Under the pieces are notes generated by a model, which was given only the letters and a program-made list of their open reading frames with translations, had not been told where the DNA came from and searched no databases. Positions 8,178 through 17,534 of a stretch of 64,000 bases of DNA are shown piece by piece. Within the stretch, counting starts at the first letter, position 1. Every line of letters starts with the position of its first letter. Location of the stretch: contig JAVBNH010000028.1 in NCBI GenBank assembly GCA_031551635.1, positions 1 to 64,000 of the forward strand. The letters run 5' to 3'. A program made the translations under genes and the position numbers. The DNA is from JAVBNH01 sp031551635 (GTDB taxonomy: Bacteria > Bacillota > Clostridia > Oscillospirales > Acutalibacteraceae).

Positions 8178-10709
8178 TTATTCCTCTACGGTATTTTCTT
8201 CTTCCGCTACCTCGGTAGTGTTACCCTCGCCATTGTCGTCCTCAATTATAACGCTGTCAGTCTGAGCGTCCTCCTCCGCAGGTGTCGCGGCAATAGTCAG
8301 AAGCCGCTCACCTTCACTGACCCTCATAACCCTGACGCCCTTTGAGGGTCTTGCGAAAATAGAAATCTGGGATGCGGGTATGCGAATTATAATTCCGTCT
8401 GAGGAAATAAGGATAATATCGTCCTCATTGTCAACAACTCTTATGTCGGCCACGTCACCGTAGAGGTTGGTGCGGTAATTCTTCGTGCCTATGCCGCCGC
8501 GCGACTGTATACGGTAATCGCCGAATTCGCTTCGCCTGCCATAGCCGGTTTCGCTGACGGTGAGAACGGTTTTATTTTCGCTGTCGTCAAGCACGGCAAG
8601 CCCTACGACCTCATCACCCTGCCTGAGCTTAATGGAACGCACACCGCGCGCCGCCCTGCCGACGGCTCTGGCTTCAAGCTCGTTGAAGCAGATGCTCATG
8701 CCCTTTTTCGTGCCGACAAGCAGATTGTTCTCGCCGTTTGTCAGGCGTACCCATATCAGCTCATCTCCCTCGTCTAGATTTATGGCTATAATTCCGCTCT
8801 TGCGAACATTTTTGAAGGCGTCAAGCTCTGTTCTCTTGATAACACCGTTTTTCGTCACCATGCAGAGGAATTCGCCGTTTGCCTCTCTGGGTGCGGAGAG
8901 CATGGCGCTGATTTTTTCGTCCTGCTCAATAGGTAGAAGGTTGACTATATTCATGCCCTTGCTTGTGCGGCTGCCCTCCGGGATTTCATAGCCCTTCAGG
9001 CGGTACATCCTGCCCTTTGTCGTAAAGAAGAGCACAAAATCATGAGTGGAGCAGGTGAACATCGTCTCCGCGACATCCTCCTCGCGCCTTGTCATACCGA
9101 GAACGCCCCGCCCGCCGCGTTTTTGCTGAGCGAAGGTGTCAACCGGCTGGCGCTTAATATAACCAAGCGTGGTCATGGTAAATACACAGGTCTCCTCCTC
9201 AATGAGAGACTCATCGTCGACCTCACCGCTGATGTTTTCAATGACCGTGCGGCGTTCGTCCGCGTATTTGTCCCTGATAACAAGAGCGTCATGCTTGATT
9301 ATCGCGAGAATGCGTTCATGCGAGCCGAGAATTTCGAGATATTCGGCGATTTTCAGCCTTAGCTCCTCGATTTCATCCTCAAGTTTTTCACGCTCGAGAC
9401 CTGTCAACTGCCCAAGCCTCATGCCGACTATATGCGTCGCCTGAATATCGTCGAAGCCGTAACGCTCCATGAGAGCTTCCTTGCCTTCGGGGATATTTTT
9501 TGAAGCTCTTAAAATGGCGATAATTTCATCGATATAATCAAGGGCTTTCAAGAGAGCCTCGACAATATGCGCGCGCTCCTGCGCCTTATTAAGCTCAAAC
9601 TGCGTGCGCCTTGTTATTACATCGCACTGGTGGTCTATATAATACTGAAGCATCTGCTTTAAATTCAAAAGCTTCGGCTCGCCCCTAACAAGAGCAATAG
9701 AGTTCACTCCGACAGTTATCTGCAGCTGCGAATAGGAATAAAGTTGATTTAATACGAGCTGGGGATTAGCATCCCTTTTGAGGTCGATAACCATGTTCAT
9801 GCCCTGGCGGTTCGAGTAGTCGTTTACGTCAGAAATACCTTCAATACGCTTATCCTTTACAAGCTCGGCTATGGAAATAATAAGCTCAGCCTTGTTGACC
9901 TTATATGGCAGCTCGCTCACGACTATCTGAAAACGCCCGTTTTTGCCCTCGACTATCTCAGCGCGGGCGCGCAGGATTATTTTACCCCTGCCTGTCTGGT
10001 AAGCGCTGCGAATACCGCTGCGTCCCATGATTATTCCGCGTGTCGGGAAGTCGGGTCCCTCGATAAACTCCATGAGCTCGCTGATTTCCGCCTCGGGATT
10101 GTCAATGAGGTGACACATACCGTCAATGACCTCCCTCATATTATGAGGAGGTATATTTGTTGCCATACCGACGGCGATACCCATGGTTCCGTTTACAAGC
10201 AGATTCGGGAATTTTGAAGGTAGCACAACAGGCTCCTTGAGACGGTCGTCATAGTTTGGCATGAAATCGACGGTTTCTTTTTCTATATCGTCGAGCATCT
10301 CCATTGAGAGCTTACTCATTCTCGATTCTGTGTAACGGTAGGCAGCCGGGGGGTCACCGTCAATCGAGCCGAAGTTTCCGTGACCGTCCACGAGCATATA
10401 CCGAAGGGAAAAGGTCTGCGCGAGACGAACCATCGCATCATAAACCGACTGGTCGCCGTGGGGGTGATAGCGTCCGAGAACCGTACCTATAGTGTCGGCG
10501 CATTTACGGTAGGGCTTGTCGGGGTAGAGAGTATTTTGGTACATAGTGTAGAGAATTCTGCGCTGAACGGGCTTTAAGCCGTCCCTTACGTCCGGCAGAA
10601 CCCTCGCGGTGATAACCGACATCGAGTAATCAAGATATGACTTTCGGAATTCCTTATTTATTTCAACCTCAATCAGCCTGCCGCCGATTTCGTTTGTTTC
10701 GTTGTCCAT
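8178..10709 (-). CDS. gyrA: DNA gyrase subunit A
   Basis: Breakage-reunion subunit of gyrase (EC 5.6.2.2), which introduces negative supercoils with GyrB. 843 residues. Seen: the winged-helix and catalytic region with active-site Tyr126 in AAYRYTE, the quinolone region HPHGD near residues 82-91, the GyrA box QKRGGRG (about 536) that starts the C-terminal DNA-wrapping domain, and an acidic C-terminal tail. The residue matching E. coli Ser83 is Gln87 (HPHGDQSVYD), an unusual choice at the main quinolone-resistance position; the Asp87 equivalent (Asp91) is kept. It lies 59 bp downstream of gyrB in the same orientation. Confidence 0.97.
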   Translation of the reverse strand: MDNETNEIGGRLIEVEINKEFRKSYLDYSMSVITARVLPDVRDGLKPVQRRILYTMYQNTLYPDKPYRKCADTIGTVLGRYHPHGDQSVYDAMVRLAQTFSLRYMLVDGHGNFGSIDGDPPAAYRYTESRMSKLSMEMLDDIEKETVDFMPNYDDRLKEPVVLPSKFPNLLVNGTMGIAVGMATNIPPHNMREVIDGMCHLIDNPEAEISELMEFIEGPDFPTRGIIMGRSGIRSAYQTGRGKIILRARAEIVEGKNGRFQIVVSELPYKVNKAELIISIAELVKDKRIEGISDVNDYSNRQGMNMVIDLKRDANPQLVLNQLYSYSQLQITVGVNSIALVRGEPKLLNLKQMLQYYIDHQCDVITRRTQFELNKAQERAHIVEALLKALDYIDEIIAILRASKNIPEGKEALMERYGFDDIQATHIVGMRLGQLTGLEREKLEDEIEELRLKIAEYLEILGSHERILAIIKHDALVIRDKYADERRTVIENISGEVDDESLIEEETCVFTMTTLGYIKRQPVDTFAQQKRGGRGVLGMTRREEDVAETMFTCSTHDFVLFFTTKGRMYRLKGYEIPEGSRTSKGMNIVNLLPIEQDEKISAMLSAPREANGEFLCMVTKNGVIKRTELDAFKNVRKSGIIAINLDEGDELIWVRLTNGENNLLVGTKKGMSICFNELEARAVGRAARGVRSIKLRQGDEVVGLAVLDDSENKTVLTVSETGYGRRSEFGDYRIQSRGGIGTKNYRTNLYGDVADIRVVDNEDDIILISSDGIIIRIPASQISIFARPSKGVRVMRVSEGERLLTIAATPAEEDAQTDSVIIEDDNGEGNTTEVAEEENTVEE

Positions 10710-10768
10710 TTAAAAAACCAGTCCTTTTAAATAATTCGGTGCAGCTTTTTCAACAAATCGGAGAGCGG

Positions 10769-12772
10769 TTAAATATCAATATTCTGCACATATCTTGCAT
10801 TCTTTTCGATAAATTCCCGACGCGGCTCGACTTTGTCGCCCATGAGCATTGAAAAAGTCTCGTCCGCCTCGTTGAAATCGTCCACCTGAACTCTCAGCAT
10901 AGTTCTGCGCTCGGGGTCCATTGTCGTCTCCCAAAGCTGCTCTGCGTCCATTTCACCAAGACCCTTATAACGCTGAATGTCAATGCCGTTGTTGCCGAGC
11001 TCCTCCATTATGCTGTCTCTCTCATCGTCGGAATAGGCGTAGTAATGCTTCTTTGACTTTGTCAGCCGGTAGAGCGGCGGCTGGGCTATATACACATAAC
11101 CCTGCTCAATGAGGGGGCGCATATATCTGAAAAAGAAGGTCATCAACAGGCATCTGATGTGAGCGCCGTCGACATCGGCGTCCGCCATTATAACTATTTT
11201 ATGATAGCGCAGCTTGTTTATATCGAAATCGTCGTCAATACCCGTTCCGAGAGCCGTAATGACGGGTGTGAGCTTTTCATTGCCGATAACCTTATCTCTC
11301 CTTGACTTCTCGACATTCAGCATTTTTCCCCACAGCGGCAGAATTGCCTGAGTGATTCTGTCTCGTCCTTCCTTTGCCGAACCGCCTGCGGAGTCTCCCT
11401 CGACTATATACAGCTCAGTGTTCGCCGGGTTTTTATCGGTGCAGTCGGCAAGCTTGCCGGGCAGGGAATTCCCCTCAAGCGCGGACTTCCGCCGCGCGAG
11501 ATCCCTCGCCTTTCTCGCCGCCTCCCTCGCACGTGAGGCTTCAAGAGCCTTAGAGAATATCGCCTTAGCTACAGAAGGATTTTCCTCAAAAAATGTGGTC
11601 ATTTTATCGTAGAGCATTGCCGAAACAATGCCTGTCATTTCGGTGTTGCCTAGCTTGGTCTTTGTCTGCCCCTCAAACTGCGCCTCTGTCAGCTTAACGC
11701 TGATTATTGCGCATAAGCCTTCCCTCACGTCGTCGCCCGAGAGCTTTTTATCGGCGTCCTTGAGAATGCCGTATTTTTTGCCGTAATCGTTAAAAACCCT
11801 TGTGAGAGAGTTACGGAAGCCTGTTTCGTGGGTGCCGCCCTCCATTGTGCGGACATTGTTTGCGAAGGAAAGTATATTTTCGTTATAGCTGTCATTATAC
11901 ATCAGTGCAAGCTCAACGGATTTATTATCAAGCACTGTCGAGAAGTACATCGGCTCGCTATGAAGCGGGGTGAGCCCCCTGCTGTAATTCAGATACGAAA
12001 CAAAGCTGGAGATACCGCCCTCATAGCAGTAATTTTCCTCAACAATATTTTCCGCATCGCGCAGGTCGGTGAGCTTGATAGAAAGTCCGGCGTTGAGGAA
12101 GGCTTGTTCGCGGAGTCTTCTCTGCAGCACCTCAAACTCGTATTCGATAGTTTCTGTGAAAATCTCAGCATCCGGCTTGAAGGTTATGAGGGTGCCGGTT
12201 TTGTCGGTGTCGCCTATTATTTTAAGGTCTGTGATAACATTTCCTCTCTCGAAACGCTGGTGATGAACCTTGCCGTTCATCGAAACCTCAACCTCCATCC
12301 ATTCGGATAGAGCGTTGACGCAGGAAGAGCCGACTCCGTGCAGACCGCCGGAGACCTTGTAGCCACTGCCGCCGAACTTTCCGCCGGCATGGAGAACTGT
12401 CAGAACAACAGTCACGGAGGGCAACCCTGTCTGCTCATTCACATCAACAGGTATTCCCCGCCCGTTGTCGCGCACGGAAATGACATTTCCCGGCAGAATC
12501 TCAACCTCTATATGGGTGCAGATTCCCGCAAGCGCCTCGTCAATGGACTTGTCGACAATCTCGTAAACAAGATGGTGAAGCCCTTTAGGTCCTGTTGAGC
12601 CGATATACATGCTCGGTCGTTTTCTGACCGCCTCAAGCCCCTCAAGAACTTGAATAGAGCTCGCATCATACGCCTCGTGAACCGAGGTGTCCATGGTGCC
12701 GTCCTCACCTATGTTAATGTTTTCAAGCGTTTCTTCGTTTTCATTTGTTTCTATTTTTTCTTCAACTGCCAA
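10769..12772 (-). CDS. gyrB: DNA gyrase subunit B
   Basis: ATPase subunit of gyrase, 667 residues. Seen: GHKL ATPase motifs DNGRGIP (102-108) and GGLHGVG (142-148), the TOPRIM motifs EGDSAGG and DADVDGAHIR, and the C-terminal GLGEMDAEQLWETTM. One normally invariant residue differs: the N-box Asn that holds Mg-ATP (E. coli Asn46 in VVDNAIDEA) is Lys75 here (IVDKSIDEA, codon AAG). The N-terminus carries about 35 extra acidic residues before the conserved start. Order remB-gyrB-gyrA is that of Bacillus and many Clostridia. Confidence 0.96.
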   Translation of the reverse strand: MAVEEKIETNENEETLENINIGEDGTMDTSVHEAYDASSIQVLEGLEAVRKRPSMYIGSTGPKGLHHLVYEIVDKSIDEALAGICTHIEVEILPGNVISVRDNGRGIPVDVNEQTGLPSVTVVLTVLHAGGKFGGSGYKVSGGLHGVGSSCVNALSEWMEVEVSMNGKVHHQRFERGNVITDLKIIGDTDKTGTLITFKPDAEIFTETIEYEFEVLQRRLREQAFLNAGLSIKLTDLRDAENIVEENYCYEGGISSFVSYLNYSRGLTPLHSEPMYFSTVLDNKSVELALMYNDSYNENILSFANNVRTMEGGTHETGFRNSLTRVFNDYGKKYGILKDADKKLSGDDVREGLCAIISVKLTEAQFEGQTKTKLGNTEMTGIVSAMLYDKMTTFFEENPSVAKAIFSKALEASRAREAARKARDLARRKSALEGNSLPGKLADCTDKNPANTELYIVEGDSAGGSAKEGRDRITQAILPLWGKMLNVEKSRRDKVIGNEKLTPVITALGTGIDDDFDINKLRYHKIVIMADADVDGAHIRCLLMTFFFRYMRPLIEQGYVYIAQPPLYRLTKSKKHYYAYSDDERDSIMEELGNNGIDIQRYKGLGEMDAEQLWETTMDPERRTMLRVQVDDFNEADETFSMLMGDKVEPRREFIEKNARYVQNIDI

Positions 12773-12809
12773 AATAGGTTCAACTCCGTTTTTATGATTC
12801 TTTATAAAA

Positions 12810-13076
12810 TTATATTAAATTATCCTCAAGCCGCTTAAGAAGTGTAGTGGTTGATATGGGTGAGATATAGACATGCTTTTTTTTCACTCCGCTTCTGTCA
12901 GAGCAAACAACAAAGGACTTCGGCAGGTCATATGAGACATTGATAACCTCGCCGTTTTTTTCGCTGCGCGCAAGATAATCACGGCTCGCCTTGACAACAG
13001 TCGTCGTGTCAAGGTCAAATATCCCGATTATTTCGTCAAGTGTTACAACAGTATTTTTTCCAAGATGAAGATACAC
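12810..13076 (-). CDS. remB: extracellular matrix regulator RemB (DUF370)
   Basis: 88 residues, a small protein of the DUF370/RemA-RemB family, named yaaB in B. subtilis where it also sits between recF and gyrB. Seen: the opening MYLHLGKNTVVTLDEIIGIFDLD typical of RemB and a C-terminal VYISPISTTTLLKR. RemA is a DNA-binding activator of matrix operons; RemB's own role is less clear. Position and sequence agree. Confidence 0.88.
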   Translation of the reverse strand: MYLHLGKNTVVTLDEIIGIFDLDTTTVVKASRDYLARSEKNGEVINVSYDLPKSFVVCSDRSGVKKKHVYISPISTTTLLKRLEDNLI

Positions 13077-13089
13077 ATTTTACTCCTTC

Positions 13090-13311
13090 TAGATGCTAGT
13101 TACTAGTCGCCAGATATGGTCGCGCTTTAAAATGCGGCAGTCTTTGGCACTCTGCCCGCGATTGATTTAAAAGAATCATCAAGCTGATTTAATGCAGTTA
13201 TATTATGCAGTTCTTCAAATCAAGTCGGGCGAAAAGATAAAACCTAAACAATTCTATCTACACGATTTTAATTGTCAATTATCAATTTGTACACCGTACA
13301 CTAGGTTTAAA
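13090..13311. repeat. heptamer run with GGTCGCG motif between recF and remB
   Basis: TAGATGC, TAGTTAC, TAGTCGC and CAGATAT run in exact 7-bp phase from 13090 to 13117 into GGTCGCG (13118-13124). A CCCGCGATTG motif follows near 13165, which resembles a decayed left part of the nested repeat at 31327 and 56277. Further down, short TTGTCAA-like units lie near 13270. I see no gene in the 235-bp gap. Confidence 0.65.
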
Positions 13312-14394
13312 TTAATCAGAAATCCTTCCCTCTGAAATATGAAAGCTCTCCCCCTCACACATTCTCAGGCGTGTATTCATATCGCAGCAGGTGATAAAAA
13401 CCTGCCAGCCTTTTATGTGGTTCAATATATAGTCTTGACGGTTTTCGTCAAGCTCACTCATAACATCGTCAAGAAGGGCTACCGGCTGCTCATTTGTCGC
13501 GTCCTTTATGATTTTCGCTTCCGCGAGCTTGAGCGCGAGCGCTGCGGAGCGTTTCTGCCCTTGAGAGCCGAAATCTCTCGCCGCCATACCGTTTATTTCA
13601 ATTCCCAGGTCGTCCCTGTGAATACCGTAATTAGTTGAGCCGCTTGCAATGTCCTCTTTTCTCGCCGCCCTGAGAATTTCCGCAAGTGAGCATTCAACTG
13701 AAAGACCTTCGGGGATTTTTCGCCTGTATGTCAGGGTTATATCTTCCTTGCTAGAAGATATTCCGGAATATATTTCGCTGATTATACTCTTAAGTTTATC
13801 ATGATATTTTAATCTGTGCTGCAGAATTACCGCTGCTGCCTCGCTGAGTGTCAAATCCCATATCTCAAGCGTGTCAAGCAATTCCCGGTGTTTATAAATA
13901 TCCTTAAGCAGTGAATTTCTCTGCAGCAAAATCCGGTTATACTCGCTGAGCGCCTTTGCGTATTTTATGCTGAGCTGACACAGCGCAGTGTCAAGAAATT
14001 TCCTTCGCTCTGAAGGTCCGTCCTCAACCAGAGAGAGATGAGCAGGCGAAAAAATAACCGCCGTGAACTCGCCGCAAAGCTTTGAGGGCGAGCTTTGCAA
14101 AACTCCGTTGAGCTTCGCGCGCCTTTGATTTTCTATGATTATCTCTGCCGTCTGTTCCCTTCCGGAGGCAAAAAAATCAAGCTTCAGCGAAGAAAACGCA
14201 CTGCCGAATCTGATAAGCTGAGAATCCTTTGTCCCCCTGAAGCTTCTGCAGCCAGTAAAAAGCCAGATACTTTCAAGCAGGTTTGTTTTTCCCTGAGCAT
14301 TGTTTCCGTATATAATATTAACACCCGGTGACGGCTTGAGCTCAAGCTTTTCAATGTTTCTGTAATCGCTGATACTAAGTGCCGTTACCGTCAT
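13312..14394 (-). CDS. recF: DNA replication and repair protein RecF
   Basis: SMC-like ATPase that loads RecA on gapped DNA through the RecFOR pathway. 360 residues, the usual length. Seen: Walker A in GNNAQGKTNLLES (residues 30-42), the ABC signature region FGSQGQKRSAALALKLAE (about 277-294) and Walker B PVALLDDVMSELD (about 304-316). The N-terminus TALSISDYRNIEKLEL is typical. It is 15 bp from the S4 gene upstream, indicating one operon with dnaN. Confidence 0.95.
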   Translation of the reverse strand: MTVTALSISDYRNIEKLELKPSPGVNIIYGNNAQGKTNLLESIWLFTGCRSFRGTKDSQLIRFGSAFSSLKLDFFASGREQTAEIIIENQRRAKLNGVLQSSPSKLCGEFTAVIFSPAHLSLVEDGPSERRKFLDTALCQLSIKYAKALSEYNRILLQRNSLLKDIYKHRELLDTLEIWDLTLSEAAAVILQHRLKYHDKLKSIISEIYSGISSSKEDITLTYRRKIPEGLSVECSLAEILRAARKEDIASGSTNYGIHRDDLGIEINGMAARDFGSQGQKRSAALALKLAEAKIIKDATNEQPVALLDDVMSELDENRQDYILNHIKGWQVFITCCDMNTRLRMCEGESFHISEGRISD

Positions 14395-14409
14395 AATATA
14401 TCAAACCTT

Positions 14410-14712
14410 TTATTTAACTATTTTCTCAACGGTAAAAATAAGTTTTCCGTATTGCATTTTATCCCCGGGGTACAGTTTTTTGCCCCTTTGACTGCAAATT
14501 TCGCCGTTAATTCTAATTCCGCCCTCACCCACGATTATTTTCGCGTGACCACCTGTCTGTGCGATTCCGGCAAGCTTAAGCGCCGAATCAAGCTTTATAA
14601 ATTCAGAGGAAATACACAGTGGCTTTTCCTCAGTTTTTGCAGCAGTGACCTTCAGCTTAACAATTTTTCTTTTTTTGCTGTTTTCATCGTTTATCAACAT
14701 CTTTTTTACCAT
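14410..14712 (-). CDS. yaaA: S4-domain RNA-binding protein of the YaaA/RlbA type
   Basis: 100 residues. The B. subtilis protein in this position (YaaA, also called RlbA) is an S4-domain protein linked to ribosomes. Seen: an S4 core ISSEFIKLDSALKLAGIAQTGG then GGIRINGE and RGKKLYPGDKM. Compared with the roughly 70-residue family norm it has an N-terminal Lys-rich extension of about 30 residues, so a later start is possible, but no Met lies nearer the domain. It lies between dnaN and recF as in Bacillus. Confidence 0.85.
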   Translation of the reverse strand: MVKKMLINDENSKKRKIVKLKVTAAKTEEKPLCISSEFIKLDSALKLAGIAQTGGHAKIIVGEGGIRINGEICSQRGKKLYPGDKMQYGKLIFTVEKIVK

Positions 14713-14750
14713 TCCGTTTCATTGCTGATATCTATTGTCAAGGCTGAATA

Positions 14751-15854
14751 TTATTCGGTCTTCAATCTGACCGGAAGAATAAGATATGTAAAGCTGTCTC
14801 CCTCTAGCGGCTCAATTACCACCGCGGAGCTCGGCGAATCCATTTTTATCATTATCTCGTCCGCCTCGCAGGCTCTCAGAGCGTCAAGCAAAAATCTGTT
14901 GTTAAAACCGATTTCTATTCTCTCGCCGTTTATTTCAGCACCGATTTTGTCGTTCGCGAGACCGATAGAGGTGGAACAGTTGAGTTTTATTGAATTATCT
15001 TCAAAAATACAGCGAACCGGGCTTTTTATTTTTTCGGTTATAACCAGTGACATTCTCTCAACACTGTCTATTAAATCAGTCGTATTAACCTTCGCGAAAA
15101 TACTGTGACTCGCGGGAATCGCCGCGCGATACCTTAAAAAATCACCCTCTATAAGACGCGAAACAATAATATATCCATCAATATTGAAAATAATATGGCT
15201 CTTGTCTATTGCAATCGAAACAAAACCGTCATCACGGAAAAATTTAACCAGTTCCTGAAGAGAGCTTGAGGGAATTATAAAAGTAAAATCCTCGCCCTTA
15301 TACTCAATGTTTTCCTTTCTCAGCGCCAGTCGGAAGCCGTCAAGAGCGACAAGCAGAAGGGTATTATCGCTTATCTCGAATTTGATTCCCTTGTGAACAG
15401 GCTTACTGTCATCAATAGACGCGGCAAAAATAGTCTGCTTTATCATGTTTCGCAGCAGCGGCTGATTGAAAACCAGAGGAACTCCTCCCATAACCATGGG
15501 TATGTCGGGAAATTCTGAAGCATTCAAGCCTATAAGGGTAAATTCGGAGTCGTCTCCTGTTATGGTACATATATTTTTGTCATCAAGCTCAAAAGTGACG
15601 TTCATGGAGTCTATATGCCTGAGAATTTCGCAGATGGTTTTAGCACTGAGAAGTATACTGCCCTCTCTCTCAACTATCGCCTCTACAAGGGTGCTGATGC
15701 CTATTTCAAGATCAAAGCCGCTCAGCTCAACACCGCCTTCGGTTGTCTTAAAAAGGATACACTCAAGCGTCGGCATGGTTGCTTTTTGAGCGCAGGCTCT
15801 CTGCACATTTTGGCAAGCCTCGCAGACAGTCCGGGTGTTAAATATCAGTTTCAA
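14751..15854 (-). CDS. dnaN: DNA polymerase III sliding clamp, beta subunit
   Basis: Ring-shaped processivity factor of the replicative polymerase. 367 residues, the normal length for three repeated clamp domains. Seen: MKLIFNTRTVCEACQNVQRAC opening, a central GIKFEISDNTLLLVALDGFRLALR motif near residue 165 shared by clamp proteins, and the C-terminal LPVRLKTE where the family has LPMR. GGGGGAAT precedes the ATG. It is separated from dnaA by a 257-bp gap. Confidence 0.96.
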   Translation of the reverse strand: MKLIFNTRTVCEACQNVQRACAQKATMPTLECILFKTTEGGVELSGFDLEIGISTLVEAIVEREGSILLSAKTICEILRHIDSMNVTFELDDKNICTITGDDSEFTLIGLNASEFPDIPMVMGGVPLVFNQPLLRNMIKQTIFAASIDDSKPVHKGIKFEISDNTLLLVALDGFRLALRKENIEYKGEDFTFIIPSSSLQELVKFFRDDGFVSIAIDKSHIIFNIDGYIIVSRLIEGDFLRYRAAIPASHSIFAKVNTTDLIDSVERMSLVITEKIKSPVRCIFEDNSIKLNCSTSIGLANDKIGAEINGERIEIGFNNRFLLDALRACEADEIMIKMDSPSSAVVIEPLEGDSFTYLILPVRLKTE

Positions 15855-16111
15855 AGAAATTCCCCCTGTTTACTTATTTAATCAAAATTGCGACTATTAT
15901 CTAATATCTACAATTTATATACTAATATCTAGAATAGTAGTATTAGTATAGCATGTCAAAATGTCAATATAGCTCTGTGAAGTCTTGAAGTGAATGGATA
16001 AATCAGGAAAAGATTAATGTTGAAGGCTTGTCAGGCGGTGTTGAAAAAATTATTCCGAAAAATAAAAATGTGGAAAATGTTAATTAAAAAATGTTGAATG
16101 TTGAAAACATA
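15855..16111. other. dnaA-dnaN intergenic region, AT-rich
   Basis: In Firmicutes this gap is often part of the bipartite origin. It holds a degenerate heptamer run (CTATTAT, CTAATAT, CTACAAT... and CTAATAT, CTAGAAT) at about 15892-15940. One sequence, TGTGGAAAA near 16069, is a single mismatch from the DnaA box. Repeated TGTTGAA words follow near 16018 and 16093. There is no cluster of canonical boxes. Confidence 0.4.
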
Positions 16112-17425
16112 TTAAAGATTATTTGACTCGTGGATATTTTTTATTATGTCGTTTATGGTGTTTTTCAGAACGGCGTCGTGCAGGATTTTATCCTCAATTG
16201 TGCTGATGGAATAAATGACTGTTGAATAATTTTTCCCGCCGAAAAAATCGCCTATAGTCTGAAGCGTGAGATCTGTTGTTTCTCTGATAACATACATCGA
16301 AACCTGACGGGCAAGGGCGACGGGCGCCGCCTTTTTGTTTGACTTGATGTCCTCAGATGTGACATTATAGAAGCGGGCAACATGCTCTATTATCTCTTCA
16401 GTCTGTGTTGCAATTGGCTTGCTGCCTTCTTGAATTTCTTTGATTATCAGCATTACATTTTCGTTTGTGGGTGAAATATAATTGAGGCTCAGATTGGCGT
16501 AAACCTTTTTAACCGTACCCTCAAGCTGACGGATATTTGTTTTAAGCTTATCAGCGATAAGCTCGACTATCGTGTCAGGCAGCTCAAATTTCAGACGTTT
16601 AGCCTTCTGCTTGACTATTGCCATGCGAGTATCAACATCCGGGGGTTGGATATCCGCGATAAGACCCCATTCAAAGCGGGTTCTGATTCTTTCGTCGAGT
16701 GTTTCCATCTCCTTGGGAGGACGGTCACTGGTGAGAACTATCTGCCTTCCTGCTTGAATTAAAGCGTTGAAGGTGTGAAAAAATTCCTCCTGCGTTGAAA
16801 CCTTACCGGCGATAAAATGAATATCGTCAACAAGCAGAACATCGACATTCCGGTATTTATCATGGAAAAAAGCCGTATTTTTTTCCGAGAGGGCTGATAT
16901 TAGCTCGTTTGTGAAGTTTTCACCGGTGGTATACCTGATGTTAAGGTTAGGATTTGTGGATTTCATTTCATTTTCAATGGCAAAAAGCAGGTGAGTCTTT
17001 CCAACGCCGCTTCTGCCGTAAATAAAGAGGGGATTATACTCAACGCCCGGCACCTGAGCAACGCGTATACAGCAGGCGTGTGCGAAACGGTTCGAGGAGC
17101 CGACGACAAAGGTATCAAAAGTATATTCAGGCTCAGTCGTCTCGCGGTAATCCTCGCCCTTTTTCAGCTCATTTTCGTCCTCCTCGACTATGACCTCAAT
17201 CGCTACATCAAAACCCATCACAAGTGTAAATTTTTCACTCAGCATTGAGCTGAATTTTTCTACAATAAGCTTTCGGTTAAAAGCGGAGGAGGTGCTTAAA
17301 AAAGCAGTGTCAGCCTCAAATTTTATGGGGCGCATTGTGGAAATCCATAGATTGTAGGAGACCTCGGTAATTTCCTTTTTACAAAGAATCAAAACCTGAT
17401 TCCAGATGTCATTAAAAGAATCCAT
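16112..17425 (-). CDS. dnaA: chromosomal replication initiator DnaA
   Basis: Opens the replication origin. 437 residues. Seen: domain I (1-80), a short acidic linker, AAA+ domain III with Walker A GRSGVGKT (137-144), Walker B VLLVDD (196-201), and domain IV with the helix-turn-helix (about 370-410). The DnaA signature differs from the norm: where E. coli has GGRDHTTV, whose Asp, His and Thr contact the DnaA box, this protein has GGKNYSTV (396-403), with Tyr400 in place of the His. This could change box recognition. Promoter TTGAAT-17-TATAAT lies upstream. It is first in the minus-strand replication block. Confidence 0.97.
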   Translation of the reverse strand: MDSFNDIWNQVLILCKKEITEVSYNLWISTMRPIKFEADTAFLSTSSAFNRKLIVEKFSSMLSEKFTLVMGFDVAIEVIVEEDENELKKGEDYRETTEPEYTFDTFVVGSSNRFAHACCIRVAQVPGVEYNPLFIYGRSGVGKTHLLFAIENEMKSTNPNLNIRYTTGENFTNELISALSEKNTAFFHDKYRNVDVLLVDDIHFIAGKVSTQEEFFHTFNALIQAGRQIVLTSDRPPKEMETLDERIRTRFEWGLIADIQPPDVDTRMAIVKQKAKRLKFELPDTIVELIADKLKTNIRQLEGTVKKVYANLSLNYISPTNENVMLIIKEIQEGSKPIATQTEEIIEHVARFYNVTSEDIKSNKKAAPVALARQVSMYVIRETTDLTLQTIGDFFGGKNYSTVIYSISTIEDKILHDAVLKNTINDIIKNIHESNNL

Positions 17426-17505
17426 TTCGTCAATCCGTTCCCTTTAAATATCCTTAAGACTTAATTTCTTAATAATAAAATATATCATAACTTACTAATT
17501 AGTTT

Positions 17506-17534
17506 ATTATAACATATCCAGCGAATCAATTCAA
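17506..17534 (-). promoter_or_regulatory. promoter of dnaA
   Basis: On the minus strand, TTGAAT (17534-17529), 17-bp spacer, TATAAT (17511-17506), about 80 bp upstream of the dnaA ATG. Confidence 0.65.

Noticed and set aside
14452..15108. 218-codon frame opposite dnaN and the S4 gene
   Set aside because: It spans two conserved minus-strand genes and their gap; composition is that of an antisense shadow.
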